A stretch of DNA of 17,746 nt, taken from Candidatus Saccharimonadales bacterium. GTDB lineage: Bacteria; Patescibacteriota; Saccharimonadia; Saccharimonadales; Saccharimonadaceae. Position 1 is the first letter of the stretch. Each line of letters begins with the position of its first letter. This document shows positions 6,539 to 13,983 of this stretch, one piece after another. The stretch is from contig JASLCR010000051.1 of NCBI GenBank assembly GCA_030145955.1, positions 1 to 17,746 of the forward strand. Reading direction: 5' to 3'. The notes beneath the pieces were generated by a model. The model saw nothing but the letters and a program-made list of their open reading frames with translations. It was not told where the DNA came from and did no database searches. The position numbers were made by a program, and so were the translations under genes.

Positions 6539-8251
6539 CCGTACTTTTGTAATCAACCAAATCGTTCCATCCGGTTTAGCCAAAGTAGGGATAGATTTAT
6601 ACGAAAGTTTCTTTGTGGTGTAGCCAAATATCTCGACGCTTCGCTCAAGCTCTTTGGCGGTTGTTTCACTTGTGGCTACATACACCACATCCGGATCTGC
6701 CTGGCCGTCTTGAATCTCGGCTCTGAAACGAAGCGCAAGGTCAATATTCGCCTTAACATCCTTTCTTGCGGCGTAGAGATCGCTCACAACCATATCGTGT
6801 CGCAGTGCAGCTCCCGCAATCGCATAAAAGCCGTTTGGCATAGTTACTGGATCGAGAAATGCTACGTACTTCTTGCCGTTAAACAGCGCCTCATCTGATG
6901 GGTGTAAAGCAAAATAATCAGGCTCAAAGTGTGATTGGTAGTATGTATCCCTTTTTTGCTGATAGCCCAATGAGCCAGTAATATCCACGATTTGCAAAAT
7001 AGCCGCCAGAGTGATCACCATAGTTCCTGCGATAACTACTTCTTTCCTTCTATTGACGCATGCCCGAGCTATACTTATACAGGCTACCAATATCAACACA
7101 TAGAACAGCACCCACGAAAAACGTCCTGAGGCTCGAAAAATAGACAAGACACCTTCAAGTCTATGCGGAATTTCAATTGCCATCAACTGATTACCGTTAA
7201 GACGTATCGTTGGACCAAGAGAGTAAATGAACAAAGCCAAGACCGGAAGAGCCGCAAGTCTATATTGAAGCGAGACAGGCTTTAGAATTTTTTTCTTTGT
7301 AAAGTAACTTACTGCCCATACGATACCTCCCGCAATAATTATCAAAATTGCACCCAACCCAAGATACGCAATCCCCTCATACGCCCCTGGTGACATTGCG
7401 AAGCTTGGAAGTATGCTTGAGTACTGACTTGCATTGTAGAGCGTATTTAGATCAGCCGTGTAAAGATCGAGTGGCGAGGAAGACTCACCTCCATGGAGCA
7501 CAAACCCTCCAGCTAGCCAGAACGTTACGATAGATACTCCGGCACCGATAAAAAATATAGCCGCCTTATGCCACAACTTTTCCTTACCAATAAAGCAATA
7601 AGAGAGAAATAGTACACCAACCATAGGTAAGTAATACGCATGAATTAAAGGCGTAAGGCCGAGGATAATAATCCACCACATCGCAACCGTTCGAATTCTC
7701 AGTGCCCGCGAGGAAACAATGAGGTATATACAGGCAAGCACCAGCCATTGTGACGCAAGTGCCGTATGTCCAAACATACGAGCAATAAGTGGCTGACTAA
7801 CCACTACCAGAATGACCGTTGAGATCCCAATCAAGAAGTTTGCGGTATATTTTTTAATTATTAAACCACCAAACAGACCCTGCAACATAAAACAGATCAG
7901 TCCATAAATTCCAAAATATTGAAAAGGTGCCTGCGGAAGCATAAAGGATAATAACCGTAAGGGCAGAGCAACGAGTGGCAGTGAATCTGTATACACAATC
8001 GAAGTTGGCATAAAGTGCGACAAATTACCAATAACACCAAGCGGGAACTGCAGTGCAGATGCTCTATAAAACTCCCACCCATAGTAGTTGACCGTGAGGT
8101 CTCCCGCGTGGATTAACCAGGTTGTATAGAAGGGATTGAGAATAGCTACCCCGAATGTGGCAATAAAAACAGCTGCGCCAATGAGTACTCCAGCAACGGG
8201 AATTGCAGCTTTATGTGCGGCAAGATGTTTCAAAACAACAAGCGGTTTCAT
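6536..8251 (-). CDS. Polytopic membrane protein, DUF6311-like (putative GT-C glycosyltransferase)
   Basis: This integral membrane protein of about 571 residues has roughly ten hydrophobic helices and a C-terminal soluble part. Its N-terminal pattern resembles DUF6311 proteins: a first helix, NPFYTTWLIHAGDLTVNYYG with a luminal-type acidic residue, then FPLGVIGNLSHFMPTSIVYT, DSLPLVALPLRLL and LQGLFGGLI. Such proteins look like lipid-phosphate-sugar-dependent GT-C transferases, but their reaction is not established. The frame is open to a GTG at 8332. I prefer ATG 8251 (MKPLVVLKHLAAHK), because it sits just before the first helix and an extended -10 box lies 9 bases upstream. It is the first gene of a minus-strand set with manC and glmS. 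The link to mannose or hexosamine glycans is by position only. Confidence 0.75.
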   Translation of the reverse strand: MKPLVVLKHLAAHKAAIPVAGVLIGAAVFIATFGVAILNPFYTTWLIHAGDLTVNYYGWEFYRASALQFPLGVIGNLSHFMPTSIVYTDSLPLVALPLRLLSFMLPQAPFQYFGIYGLICFMLQGLFGGLIIKKYTANFLIGISTVILVVVSQPLIARMFGHTALASQWLVLACIYLIVSSRALRIRTVAMWWIIILGLTPLIHAYYLPMVGVLFLSYCFIGKEKLWHKAAIFFIGAGVSIVTFWLAGGFVLHGGESSSPLDLYTADLNTLYNASQYSSILPSFAMSPGAYEGIAYLGLGAILIIIAGGIVWAVSYFTKKKILKPVSLQYRLAALPVLALFIYSLGPTIRLNGNQLMAIEIPHRLEGVLSIFRASGRFSWVLFYVLILVACISIARACVNRRKEVVIAGTMVITLAAILQIVDITGSLGYQQKRDTYYQSHFEPDYFALHPSDEALFNGKKYVAFLDPVTMPNGFYAIAGAALRHDMVVSDLYAARKDVKANIDLALRFRAEIQDGQADPDVVYVATSETTAKELERSVEIFGYTTKKLSYKSIPTLAKPDGTIWLITKVR

Positions 8252-8260
8252 GTGTAGCTT

Positions 8261-8269
8261 ATTATTGCA
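8261..8269 (-). promoter_or_regulatory. Extended -10 for the DUF6311-like gene
   Basis: TG-C-AATAAT on the minus strand (TG at 8268-8269, hexamer at 8261-8266) ends 9 bases before ATG 8251. The predicted leader is about 3 bases. No convincing -35 box was seen. Confidence 0.35.
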
Positions 8270-8334
8270 TATCAAATTACTAACAGATAGTGTGTTGTGC
8301 TTTTCACATAAATCTATTCTACCCTTTTTCACAA

Positions 8335-8364
8335 TAGACGAAGTGTGCTTCTGGCAGCTATACT
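8335..8364 (+). promoter_or_regulatory. Promoter of the rmlBCD operon, leaderless arrangement
   Basis: TAGACG (8335-8340, four of six -35 bases) is followed after 18 bases by TATACT (8359-8364, five of six). ATG 8371 comes 6 bases after the -10 box, so the start site should coincide with the start codon. The 119 bases between the divergent ATGs at 8251 and 8371 hold both promoters. Confidence 0.55.
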
Positions 8365-8370
8365 ATCATT

Positions 8371-9381
8371 ATGACTAAAATGCTAGTAACGGGCGGCGCA
8401 GGGTTCATCGGGGCGAACTTTGTGCACTATACCCTCAAACATCACCCGGAATACGATATAACTGTTATAGATAAACTTACGTATGCAGGTAACCCTGATA
8501 ATCTTGCCAATATCCTGGACCAGATTAACTTTGTGACTGGTGATATATGTGATCATGAACTAATGGATAAGTTGGTAGCAGAAAATGATATCGTTGTTCA
8601 CTTTGCAGCCGAAAGTCATAACGACAACTCCCTGCGTGATCCATGGCCGTTTGTTGAAACGAATATTATTGGTACTTACACTATTCTTGAGGCAATTCGC
8701 CGTCATGATAAACGCCTCCATCACGTCTCGACCGATGAAGTCTTTGGAGATCTTGAACTCGATAATCCAAATCGCTTCACTGAAGATACTCCTTATAATC
8801 CTTCAAGCCCCTACTCTTCTACCAAGGCTGGCTCCGACCACTTGGTTCGCGCTTGGATTCGCAGCTTTGGTATCAAGGCCACAATTTCAAATTGCTCCAA
8901 CAACTACGGTCCGTATCAGCACATCGAGAAGTTCATCCCACGCCAAATCACCAACATCTTGAGTGATATAAAACCAAAGTTGTATGGCACTGGCGAGCAA
9001 GTTCGTGACTGGATTCATGTCGATGACCACAATTCAGCCGTCCACCTGATCCTGGAAAAAGGTAAACTTGGCGACACGTACATCATTGGGGCTGATAACG
9101 ACCATGTTAATAATAAAGCCGTCATCGAAATGATCTGTGAACTCATGAACAAAGGCAAAGACTGGTACGAACACGTCAATGACCGCCCGGGACACGACAT
9201 GCGCTACGCTATGGACTCATCAAAGCTTCGCCGCGAGCTCAACTGGCAACCACGATATACCGATCAAAACGGCATGACAGAAGGTCTCAAGCAGACCATC
9301 ACTTGGTACACCGAAAACCGTGCCTGGTGGGAAAAACAAAAGGCCGAGGTTGAGGCTAAATATACTGCACAAGGACAATAA
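8371..9381 (+). CDS. rmlB: dTDP-glucose 4,6-dehydratase
   Basis: It is the second enzyme of dTDP-L-rhamnose synthesis and turns dTDP-glucose into the 4-keto-6-deoxy sugar with bound NAD. The 336-residue length is usual. The Rossmann motif GGAGFIG is at 8-14, the catalytic Thr-Asp-Glu at 121-123 (STDEVFGD), YSSTK with Tyr148 and Lys152, NNYGPYQ at 177-183 and RDWIHVDDH at 212-220. The segment HFAAESHNDNS has Asn in place of the V-D-R found in enterobacterial RmlB, a form I associate with Gram-positive enzymes. It is the first gene of rmlBCD; its TAA is followed at once by the rmlC ATG. Confidence 0.96.
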   Translation: MTKMLVTGGAGFIGANFVHYTLKHHPEYDITVIDKLTYAGNPDNLANILDQINFVTGDICDHELMDKLVAENDIVVHFAAESHNDNSLRDPWPFVETNIIGTYTILEAIRRHDKRLHHVSTDEVFGDLELDNPNRFTEDTPYNPSSPYSSTKAGSDHLVRAWIRSFGIKATISNCSNNYGPYQHIEKFIPRQITNILSDIKPKLYGTGEQVRDWIHVDDHNSAVHLILEKGKLGDTYIIGADNDHVNNKAVIEMICELMNKGKDWYEHVNDRPGHDMRYAMDSSKLRRELNWQPRYTDQNGMTEGLKQTITWYTENRAWWEKQKAEVEAKYTAQGQ

Positions 9382-9954
9382 ATGACAAACTTTGACCCAT
9401 CAACCTACAATGAGCTAACTGTCAGCGAATCGCCAATTCCAGGCCTATATATCGTCAAACTTCCCGTCCATGGTGACAACCGTGGTTGGTTTAAGGAAAA
9501 CTACCAAAAAGAAAAGATGGAAGCGCTTGGACTGCCGAATTTTGAGATTGTACAAAATAACTTCAGCTTCAATGACAAAGCTGGCGCTACACGCGGCCTT
9601 CATGCCGAACCATGGGAAAAGTTTATTTCGATGGCAAATGGCAGTGTATTTGGTGCATGGGTCGATTTGCGCAAGGGTGCCAGTTTTGGTACAACTTTCT
9701 CAAGTGAAATCAATCCCGGTACAGCCATTTTTGTACCACGCGGCGTCGCCAATGGCTATCAGACGCTTGAAGATAACGTGACCTACACTTACCTGGTCAA
9801 CGCTCACTGGTCACCCGATGCCAAATACACCTTCGTCAATCTCTTTGACCCAGCAGTCGGCATCAGCTGGCCTATCGCAAAAGAACAGGCTATCGTTTCC
9901 GAAAAAGACGCTGGTCATCCGCTGCTCAAAGATGTAATACCCATGGAGGTGTAA
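9382..9954 (+). CDS. rmlC: dTDP-4-dehydrorhamnose 3,5-epimerase, actinobacterial-type variant
   Basis: It epimerises the 4-keto sugar at C3 and C5. The cupin fold is clear: DNRGWFKENY (32-41), TRGLH with His74, Lys80, WVDLR (93-97) and Tyr137; Asp176 in SEKDAGHP would pair with His74. The usual AHGF loop is GVANGY, so the common His is Asn124. This variant, together with HAEPWEKF, VFGAWVDLRKG and YTYLVNAHWSPD, resembles the RmlC half of fused RmlC-RmlD proteins of Actinobacteria as I recall them. A Shine-Dalgarno AAGGA lies 6 bases before ATG. No bases separate it from rmlB or rmlD. Confidence 0.92.
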   Translation: MTNFDPSTYNELTVSESPIPGLYIVKLPVHGDNRGWFKENYQKEKMEALGLPNFEIVQNNFSFNDKAGATRGLHAEPWEKFISMANGSVFGAWVDLRKGASFGTTFSSEINPGTAIFVPRGVANGYQTLEDNVTYTYLVNAHWSPDAKYTFVNLFDPAVGISWPIAKEQAIVSEKDAGHPLLKDVIPMEV

Positions 9955-10800
9955 ATGAACGATTCAGAAATTTTTATTGTCGGCGCCAATGGCCAACTTG
10001 GTACAGCACTACGCGCACTATATCCGGATACTAGATCAGCCGACATCAAAGAACTCGACATCACCAATGTGGAATCGGTCAATAACTTTGACTGGTCCGG
10101 TATTACTACCATCCTCAACGCTGCCGCCTACACCAATGTCGATGGCGCCGAAACCGATGAAGGCCGCCGTGCCGCCTGGGCGGTCAACGGATTGGCGGTT
10201 GCCAATCTTGCCCGGGTCTGTCTATCTCACGACATGACACTCGTGCACATCTCGAGCGACTATGTGTTTGACGGCGCGCAAAAGATTCACGATGAGCTTG
10301 AAGGTTTTGCCCCACTCGGCGTCTACGCTCAAACCAAAGCCGCTAGTGACCTTGTTGTCTCTACCTTGCCACATCACTACATCGTTCGCACTAGCTGGGT
10401 TATCGGTGAAGGTAAAAACTTCGTACTAACCATGAAAAGTCTAGCCGAAAAAGGGGTCAAGCCAAGTGTCGTCAACGATCAAATTGGCCGCCTTACGTTT
10501 ACAGCAGACCTCGCAAAAGGCATCAAGCACCTTATCGACTCTAAGGCCCCATACGGTACATACAACCTCACAAATAGCGGCAACTCAGCAAGCTGGTCAG
10601 ATATTGCAGCCGATGTGTACGAACTGCTAGGAAAAGATCGTCGTGATGTGACAGGCATCTCTACTGCAGAATACTACCAAGGTAAAGACGGTATTGCACC
10701 ACGACCCCTACAAAGTACTCTCGATCTTTCTAAAATTGAAGCGACTGGTTTTACCCCCAGAGACTGGCAAGAAGCTCTGCGCGCCTACCTTGCAGAGTAA
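9955..10800 (+). CDS. rmlD: dTDP-4-dehydrorhamnose reductase
   Basis: It makes the final NAD(P)H-dependent reduction to dTDP-L-rhamnose. This is an SDR protein of 281 residues with the nucleotide motif GANGQLG (10-16), LNAAAYTNVD (54-63), HISSDYVFDG (98-107), and Tyr124-x3-Lys128 in LGVYAQTKAASD. RTSWVIGEGKNF and GRLTFTADLA follow. These segments resemble the reductase half of actinobacterial RmlC-RmlD fusions. Its start directly follows the rmlC TAA, with a strong GGAGGTG just upstream. The gene ends 11 bases from the stop of the convergent methyltransferase; only a weak 5-bp AGTAA/TTACT repeat joins the ends. Confidence 0.94.
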   Translation: MNDSEIFIVGANGQLGTALRALYPDTRSADIKELDITNVESVNNFDWSGITTILNAAAYTNVDGAETDEGRRAAWAVNGLAVANLARVCLSHDMTLVHISSDYVFDGAQKIHDELEGFAPLGVYAQTKAASDLVVSTLPHHYIVRTSWVIGEGKNFVLTMKSLAEKGVKPSVVNDQIGRLTFTADLAKGIKHLIDSKAPYGTYNLTNSGNSASWSDIAADVYELLGKDRRDVTGISTAEYYQGKDGIAPRPLQSTLDLSKIEATGFTPRDWQEALRAYLAE

Positions 10801-10811
10801 TTTCGATCTCT

Positions 10812-11549
10812 TTACTTCTTCTCGCCAACAGTCATAACTGATGTACCAGCTGGCAGCCTGGTAATGCCGTGGAGGCTCGCTTCTGCAAAGAGCATCTTTG
10901 TGAAGAGTGTATTTACCGGTGCGCGTAAATCGACGTATGAAGTTTCTGAGTCCATCGCTGCTCCTCGCATTTTGTGTAGGAGCCGGAACCCGGCAACGAG
11001 AGGAAGTGAAAACGCAATGGCATATGTTGCTTTATTGATTGAGAACTTAGCATTCTTAAGTTTTTCACGAAGTCTGCCAGTTGTATATCGACGAAAGTGA
11101 TGAAGCGACACATCGTGTCCCGACCATAACCAGCTATATGCCGGTACTGTGATCATAACCTTACCCCCTCGTTTGAGAACACGATACCATTCCTTGAGGG
11201 CAGCCTGATCATCTTCAATGTGCTCTAGTACGTCAAACGCCGCCACGAGGTCGAAAGAATTTTTCTCAAACGGCAAATCAATCCCGTCTACCTTATATAG
11301 ATTTTTGAATCCATTCTTTTTCATTAGCCGCAGCGCCTCATCTGAAACATCGACATTATAAACGGTGCCAAATTGCTCAAGCATGCGTATCGTACCGCCA
11401 GTTCCGCAGCCGATATTAAGAATCTTAAGTGGAGCACGTTTCGACTTTGTCTGACGCCTGCACTCTTTTTCAATAATCCTCAATCTTCCGACATGCCACC
11501 AGTAATTTCGCTCGCGCCTCTCCATCTCACCATATTCGCGAAAATTCAT
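10812..11549 (-). CDS. Class I SAM-dependent methyltransferase
   Basis: A Rossmann methyltransferase of 245 residues. The SAM motif ILNIGCGTGG spans 43-52, the acidic end of strand two is Asp67 (NVDVSD), FDVLEHIEDD spans 105-114, and GGKVMITVPAYSWLW is followed by DVSLHHFRRYT. The last pattern belongs to a methyltransferase group common in polysaccharide clusters, but the methyl acceptor is unknown; a sugar or lipid-linked glycan is plausible. The frame extends to 11669. I chose ATG 11549 because AGAGGAG precedes it and a strong promoter lies inside the extension. It sits head to head with rmlA and tail to tail with rmlD, splitting the rhamnose genes. Confidence 0.85.
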   Translation of the reverse strand: MNFREYGEMERRERNYWWHVGRLRIIEKECRRQTKSKRAPLKILNIGCGTGGTIRMLEQFGTVYNVDVSDEALRLMKKNGFKNLYKVDGIDLPFEKNSFDLVAAFDVLEHIEDDQAALKEWYRVLKRGGKVMITVPAYSWLWSGHDVSLHHFRRYTTGRLREKLKNAKFSINKATYAIAFSLPLVAGFRLLHKMRGAAMDSETSYVDLRAPVNTLFTKMLFAEASLHGITRLPAGTSVMTVGEKK

Positions 11550-11591
11550 AATCTCCTCTAATATCACTCCATATTTTTTGCGTTGCTCTTT

Positions 11592-11620
11592 ATTATACCA
11601 TCTACTAAGAGGACTGTCAC
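11592..11620 (-). promoter_or_regulatory. Strong extended promoter of the methyltransferase gene
   Basis: On the minus strand GTGACA (11615-11620, five of six -35 bases) is followed by a 17-base spacer and TATAAT (11592-11597, six of six), with an extended TG at 11599-11600. The start site would be near 11585, giving a leader of about 36 bases with an AGAGGAG ribosome-binding site before ATG 11549. It is the best promoter by eye in the window. Confidence 0.7.
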
Positions 11621-11622
11621 AG

Positions 11623-11651
11623 TGGCTACACCGAGAAAAAATTGGTATTAT
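11623..11651 (+). promoter_or_regulatory. rmlA promoter
   Basis: TGGCTA (11623-11628, weak -35) is followed by a 17-base spacer and TATTAT (11646-11651) with an extended TG at 11643-11644. The start site would be near 11658. The leader of about 35 bases carries GAGG (11684-11687), six bases before ATG 11694. A TTGACA at 11653-11658 has no -10 box at a usable distance and is not used. Confidence 0.45.
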
Positions 11652-11693
11652 ATTGACACTAGATTTCAAATAGTGTGGAGAAAGAGGAAGTAT

Positions 11694-12539
11694 ATGAAAG
11701 GGATTATATTAGCCGGTGGGTCTGGTACACGTCTGTGGCCAATTACAAAGGGTATCTCCAAGCAGCTGATGCCAATTTATGACAAACCAATGGTGTACTA
11801 TCCACTGACAACGCTGATGCAAGCCGGTATTAGTGAAATCCTTATCATCACCACCCCAGAGGATCAAGCACAGTTCCAGCGTCTTCTTGGTGATGGTTCG
11901 CAGTGGGGTATTTCACTTTCATACGAAGTTCAGCCTTCCCCCGATGGACTTGCTCAGGCGTTCCTTATTGGTGAAGAATTTATTGGTAACGACAAAGTTG
12001 CGTTAGTTTTGGGCGACAATATTTTCCATGGTGCCGAGCTTGACGAGTCGCTTAAGCAGTGTACCGACCCAGAGGGTGGCATTGTCTTCGCGTACCGCGT
12101 ATCTGACCCGGAGCGCTATGGGGTTGTGGAATTTGATGACAATATGAAAGCGGTATCGATTGAGGAGAAGCCTTCGGCACCAAAGTCTAACTATGCAGTG
12201 GTTGGTCTCTACTTCTACGACAACGACGTAATTGAAATTGCAAAAAATATTGCACCATCCGAGCGTGGTGAGCTCGAGATTACTACAGTTAACGAAGAAT
12301 ACTTAAAGCGTGGCAAACTCCAAGTCACCACCCTTGATGACGGTGACGTATGGCTTGATACCGGAACTATCGCAAGCCTATCCGATGCCACCGACTACGT
12401 ACGAGTGCTACAAAACCGCACCGGCCAAATCATCGGCAGCCCTGAAAAAACCGCCCAGCAGTCCGGCTTCATTAGTGATAGCCAGCTCTCTGAACTAGCA
12501 GAATCGCTCAAAAAATCAGGCTACGGGCAGTACCTCTGA
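11694..12539 (+). CDS. rmlA: Glucose-1-phosphate thymidylyltransferase
   Basis: It is the first enzyme of the dTDP-L-rhamnose pathway and makes dTDP-glucose from glucose-1-phosphate and dTTP. The protein has 281 residues, slightly shorter than many RmlA. It starts MKGIILAGGSGTRLWP, and SKQLMPIYDKPMVYYPL carries the substrate-binding Lys23. The product-site motifs are VLGDNIFHG, ERYGVVEFD, IEEKP and GDVWLDTGT. Many homologues have GTRLYP where this one has GTRLWP. The frame is open from ATG 11583, but I start at 11694, where the family signature begins and a GAGG site lies six bases upstream. It is separated from rmlBCD by the reverse methyltransferase gene. Confidence 0.95.
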   Translation: MKGIILAGGSGTRLWPITKGISKQLMPIYDKPMVYYPLTTLMQAGISEILIITTPEDQAQFQRLLGDGSQWGISLSYEVQPSPDGLAQAFLIGEEFIGNDKVALVLGDNIFHGAELDESLKQCTDPEGGIVFAYRVSDPERYGVVEFDDNMKAVSIEEKPSAPKSNYAVVGLYFYDNDVIEIAKNIAPSERGELEITTVNEEYLKRGKLQVTTLDDGDVWLDTGTIASLSDATDYVRVLQNRTGQIIGSPEKTAQQSGFISDSQLSELAESLKKSGYGQYL

Positions 12540-12560
12540 ATTGGGAACATCTCTTTAAGA

Positions 12561-12635
12561 ATGAACATGTTCATCACCGGAGGCACAGGCTATAGATGTG
12601 CCGGGTACCTGGAACTGGCAAGTAAAAAATCCTGA
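12561..12635 (+). pseudogene. Short remnant of an SDR sugar epimerase/reductase-type gene
   Basis: Between rmlA and ugd a 24-codon frame starts at ATG 12561 and reads MNMFITGGTGYRCAGYLELA, then SKKS and TGA. The first 11 residues match the N-terminal beta strand and glycine-rich loop of NAD-dependent epimerase/dehydratases (compare M-ifITGGtGyiG--La-eLa-kG). The third loop glycine is missing and the frame ends before any other conserved part. I read this as the leftover start of a lost gene. A functional microprotein or chance similarity cannot be ruled out. The 14-bp palindrome ATGAACATGTTCAT and a GGCACA/TGTGCC repeat lie within it. Confidence 0.4.
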
Positions 12636-12647
12636 GGACTACTAGGA

Positions 12648-12653
12648 TATAAT
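12648..12653 (+). promoter_or_regulatory. -10 box of the ugd operon, leaderless arrangement
   Basis: A perfect TATAAT ends 7 bases before ATG 12661, so transcription should begin at the start codon. No Shine-Dalgarno sequence or clear -35 box was seen. The 121-base gap from the rmlA stop holds this box and the epimerase-like remnant. Confidence 0.5.
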
Positions 12654-12660
12654 AGACACT

Positions 12661-13983
12661 ATGAATACTTCAACCATTACCGTACTTGGTGCCGGCTATG
12701 TCGGCCTCACCACCGCCGCATTATTTGCACATGCCGACTACAAGGTATACGTCATTGAACCAAACGAAGAACGACTTAACGCAATCAAGAGTGGTCGATC
12801 GTGGTTTTTTGAGAATGGCATCGACCCTATTATTCAGACAGCTATTGAAGAAGGTTCTCTGATCCCAACCAACTCTTATGAAGACAGTGTCGCAGACAGT
12901 AGTGTCGTCTTTAGTTGTGTTGGAACACCAGACAATCCTGATGGGAGCTCAAACCTTACCTATGTATTTTCAGCAGCAGAGGAAGCCGCAAAATATCTGC
13001 AACCAGGCTCTATTTATGTACAGAAAAGCACTGTTCCTGTTGGCACTGGACAAAAAATCGAAACGCTTTTTGAAAAACTTGGCAAAAATATATCGTATGT
13101 CTCAAACCCCGAGTTTCTACGCGAAGGTACCGCGATACACGATACACTATATTTCGATCGAGTTGTTGCTGGAGGAAGAGATACAGCAGCAGTCAATCAA
13201 GTACTTTCCCTTTACCGAAAACTTGAGGACTCCCGTGATCAGATTGCTCGTATCGGCAATATCGAGCCTTCATCGCGCAAGAATCTCTATATTGCAACCA
13301 GTCTCAATAGTGCCGAGTTGATTAAAGTAACGTCCAATGCCTTCCTAGCACTCAAGATTTCGTTCGCCAATTCCATCGCCGTCCTTGCCGATCAGGTAGA
13401 CGCCGACGTCATCGAAGTTATGGATGCCGTTGGAGCCGACAAACGCATCGGCCGATCTTTTCTAAATGCCGGACGTGGCTATGGGGGCGGGTGTTTTCCA
13501 AAGGACGTCAGCGGCTTGATATCGAGCGGACTCGAATACGGCGTCAACCTTGAAATCATGCAAGCCGCTCAAGACCTCAACCAATCAATGCCAGGCTATG
13601 TAGTCGAGAAGTTGAAAGACGCGATTGGAGAGCTAAAAGGCAAGAAAGTTGCCGTGCTCGGACTTGCTTTCAAGTCCGGCACTAGTGATGTACGCAAGTC
13701 GCCAGGGATTGCCATCGCAAATCTACTCGCCAAATATGGAGCGTCGGTGACGGCATACGACCCAGAGGCAAATGATGAAGCACGTCCAGAGCTTACTCCA
13801 TCAATTGCACTTGTGGACGAGTTTGTAGACTCTATTCAAGACATTGATGCGATCGTTATCACAACCGATTGGTCCAATTTTAAGACCATTGACGAAGTAG
13901 TGAAAGGCCAAGTCGTAGTCGATGCAGTAAATATGTTCGACTCCCTTACCCAGAACCGTTACATCGGAATCGGCAGATCTTAA
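12661..13983 (+). CDS. ugd: UDP-glucose 6-dehydrogenase
   Basis: It makes two successive NAD-dependent oxidations of UDP-glucose to UDP-glucuronate. The protein has 440 residues in three domains. The N-terminal Rossmann fold has VLGAGYVGL (8-16), then GTPDNPDG (88-95), KSTVPVGTG (122-130) and NPEFLREG (149-156). The central domain has SAELIKVTSNAF with Lys222 and Asn226, and the catalytic Cys278 in GYGGGCFPKD. The C-terminal UDP-binding fold has LGLAFKSGTSDVRKSP. A segment before the central helix (about 186-210) is longer than in most homologues. The same family includes UDP-ManNAc dehydrogenases, so the exact substrate is less sure. It opens the operon and overlaps the next gene by one base (TAATG). 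Confidence 0.88.
   Translation: MNTSTITVLGAGYVGLTTAALFAHADYKVYVIEPNEERLNAIKSGRSWFFENGIDPIIQTAIEEGSLIPTNSYEDSVADSSVVFSCVGTPDNPDGSSNLTYVFSAAEEAAKYLQPGSIYVQKSTVPVGTGQKIETLFEKLGKNISYVSNPEFLREGTAIHDTLYFDRVVAGGRDTAAVNQVLSLYRKLEDSRDQIARIGNIEPSSRKNLYIATSLNSAELIKVTSNAFLALKISFANSIAVLADQVDADVIEVMDAVGADKRIGRSFLNAGRGYGGGCFPKDVSGLISSGLEYGVNLEIMQAAQDLNQSMPGYVVEKLKDAIGELKGKKVAVLGLAFKSGTSDVRKSPGIAIANLLAKYGASVTAYDPEANDEARPELTPSIALVDEFVDSIQDIDAIVITTDWSNFKTIDEVVKGQVVVDAVNMFDSLTQNRYIGIGRS

Noticed and set aside
7348..7533. Open frames on the opposite strand of the membrane-protein, glmS and manC genes
   Set aside because: They lie wholly inside well-supported genes in other frames, lack family motifs and have no promoters or ribosome-binding sites that I could see.
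10796..10816. AGTAA/TTACT repeat as a bidirectional terminator between rmlD and the methyltransferase
   Set aside because: A five-base A/T-rich stem with an 11-base loop is not convincing.
11550..11669. N-terminal extension of the methyltransferase, including CSHCDS as a zinc ribbon
   Set aside because: Only one CxxC is present, and a near-consensus extended promoter plus a ribosome-binding site lie inside it, just before ATG 11549.
11583..11693. Upstream ATG 11583 for rmlA
   Set aside because: The 37 extra residues precede the family's normal start MKGIILAGGSGTR, and they overlap the promoter region and the opposite gene's leader.
12561..12574. Perfect 14-bp palindrome ATGAACATGTTCAT as a LexA/SOS-type operator
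   Set aside because: The known Gram-positive box is GAAC-N4-GTTC; here the spacing is two bases. It does not overlap a promoter and lies in the epimerase-like remnant, where M-N-M-F coding explains the bases.
12577..12604. GGCACA/TGTGCC inverted repeat as an rmlA terminator
   Set aside because: The 6-bp stem has a 9-base loop and no T-run follows. It falls within the epimerase-like remnant.
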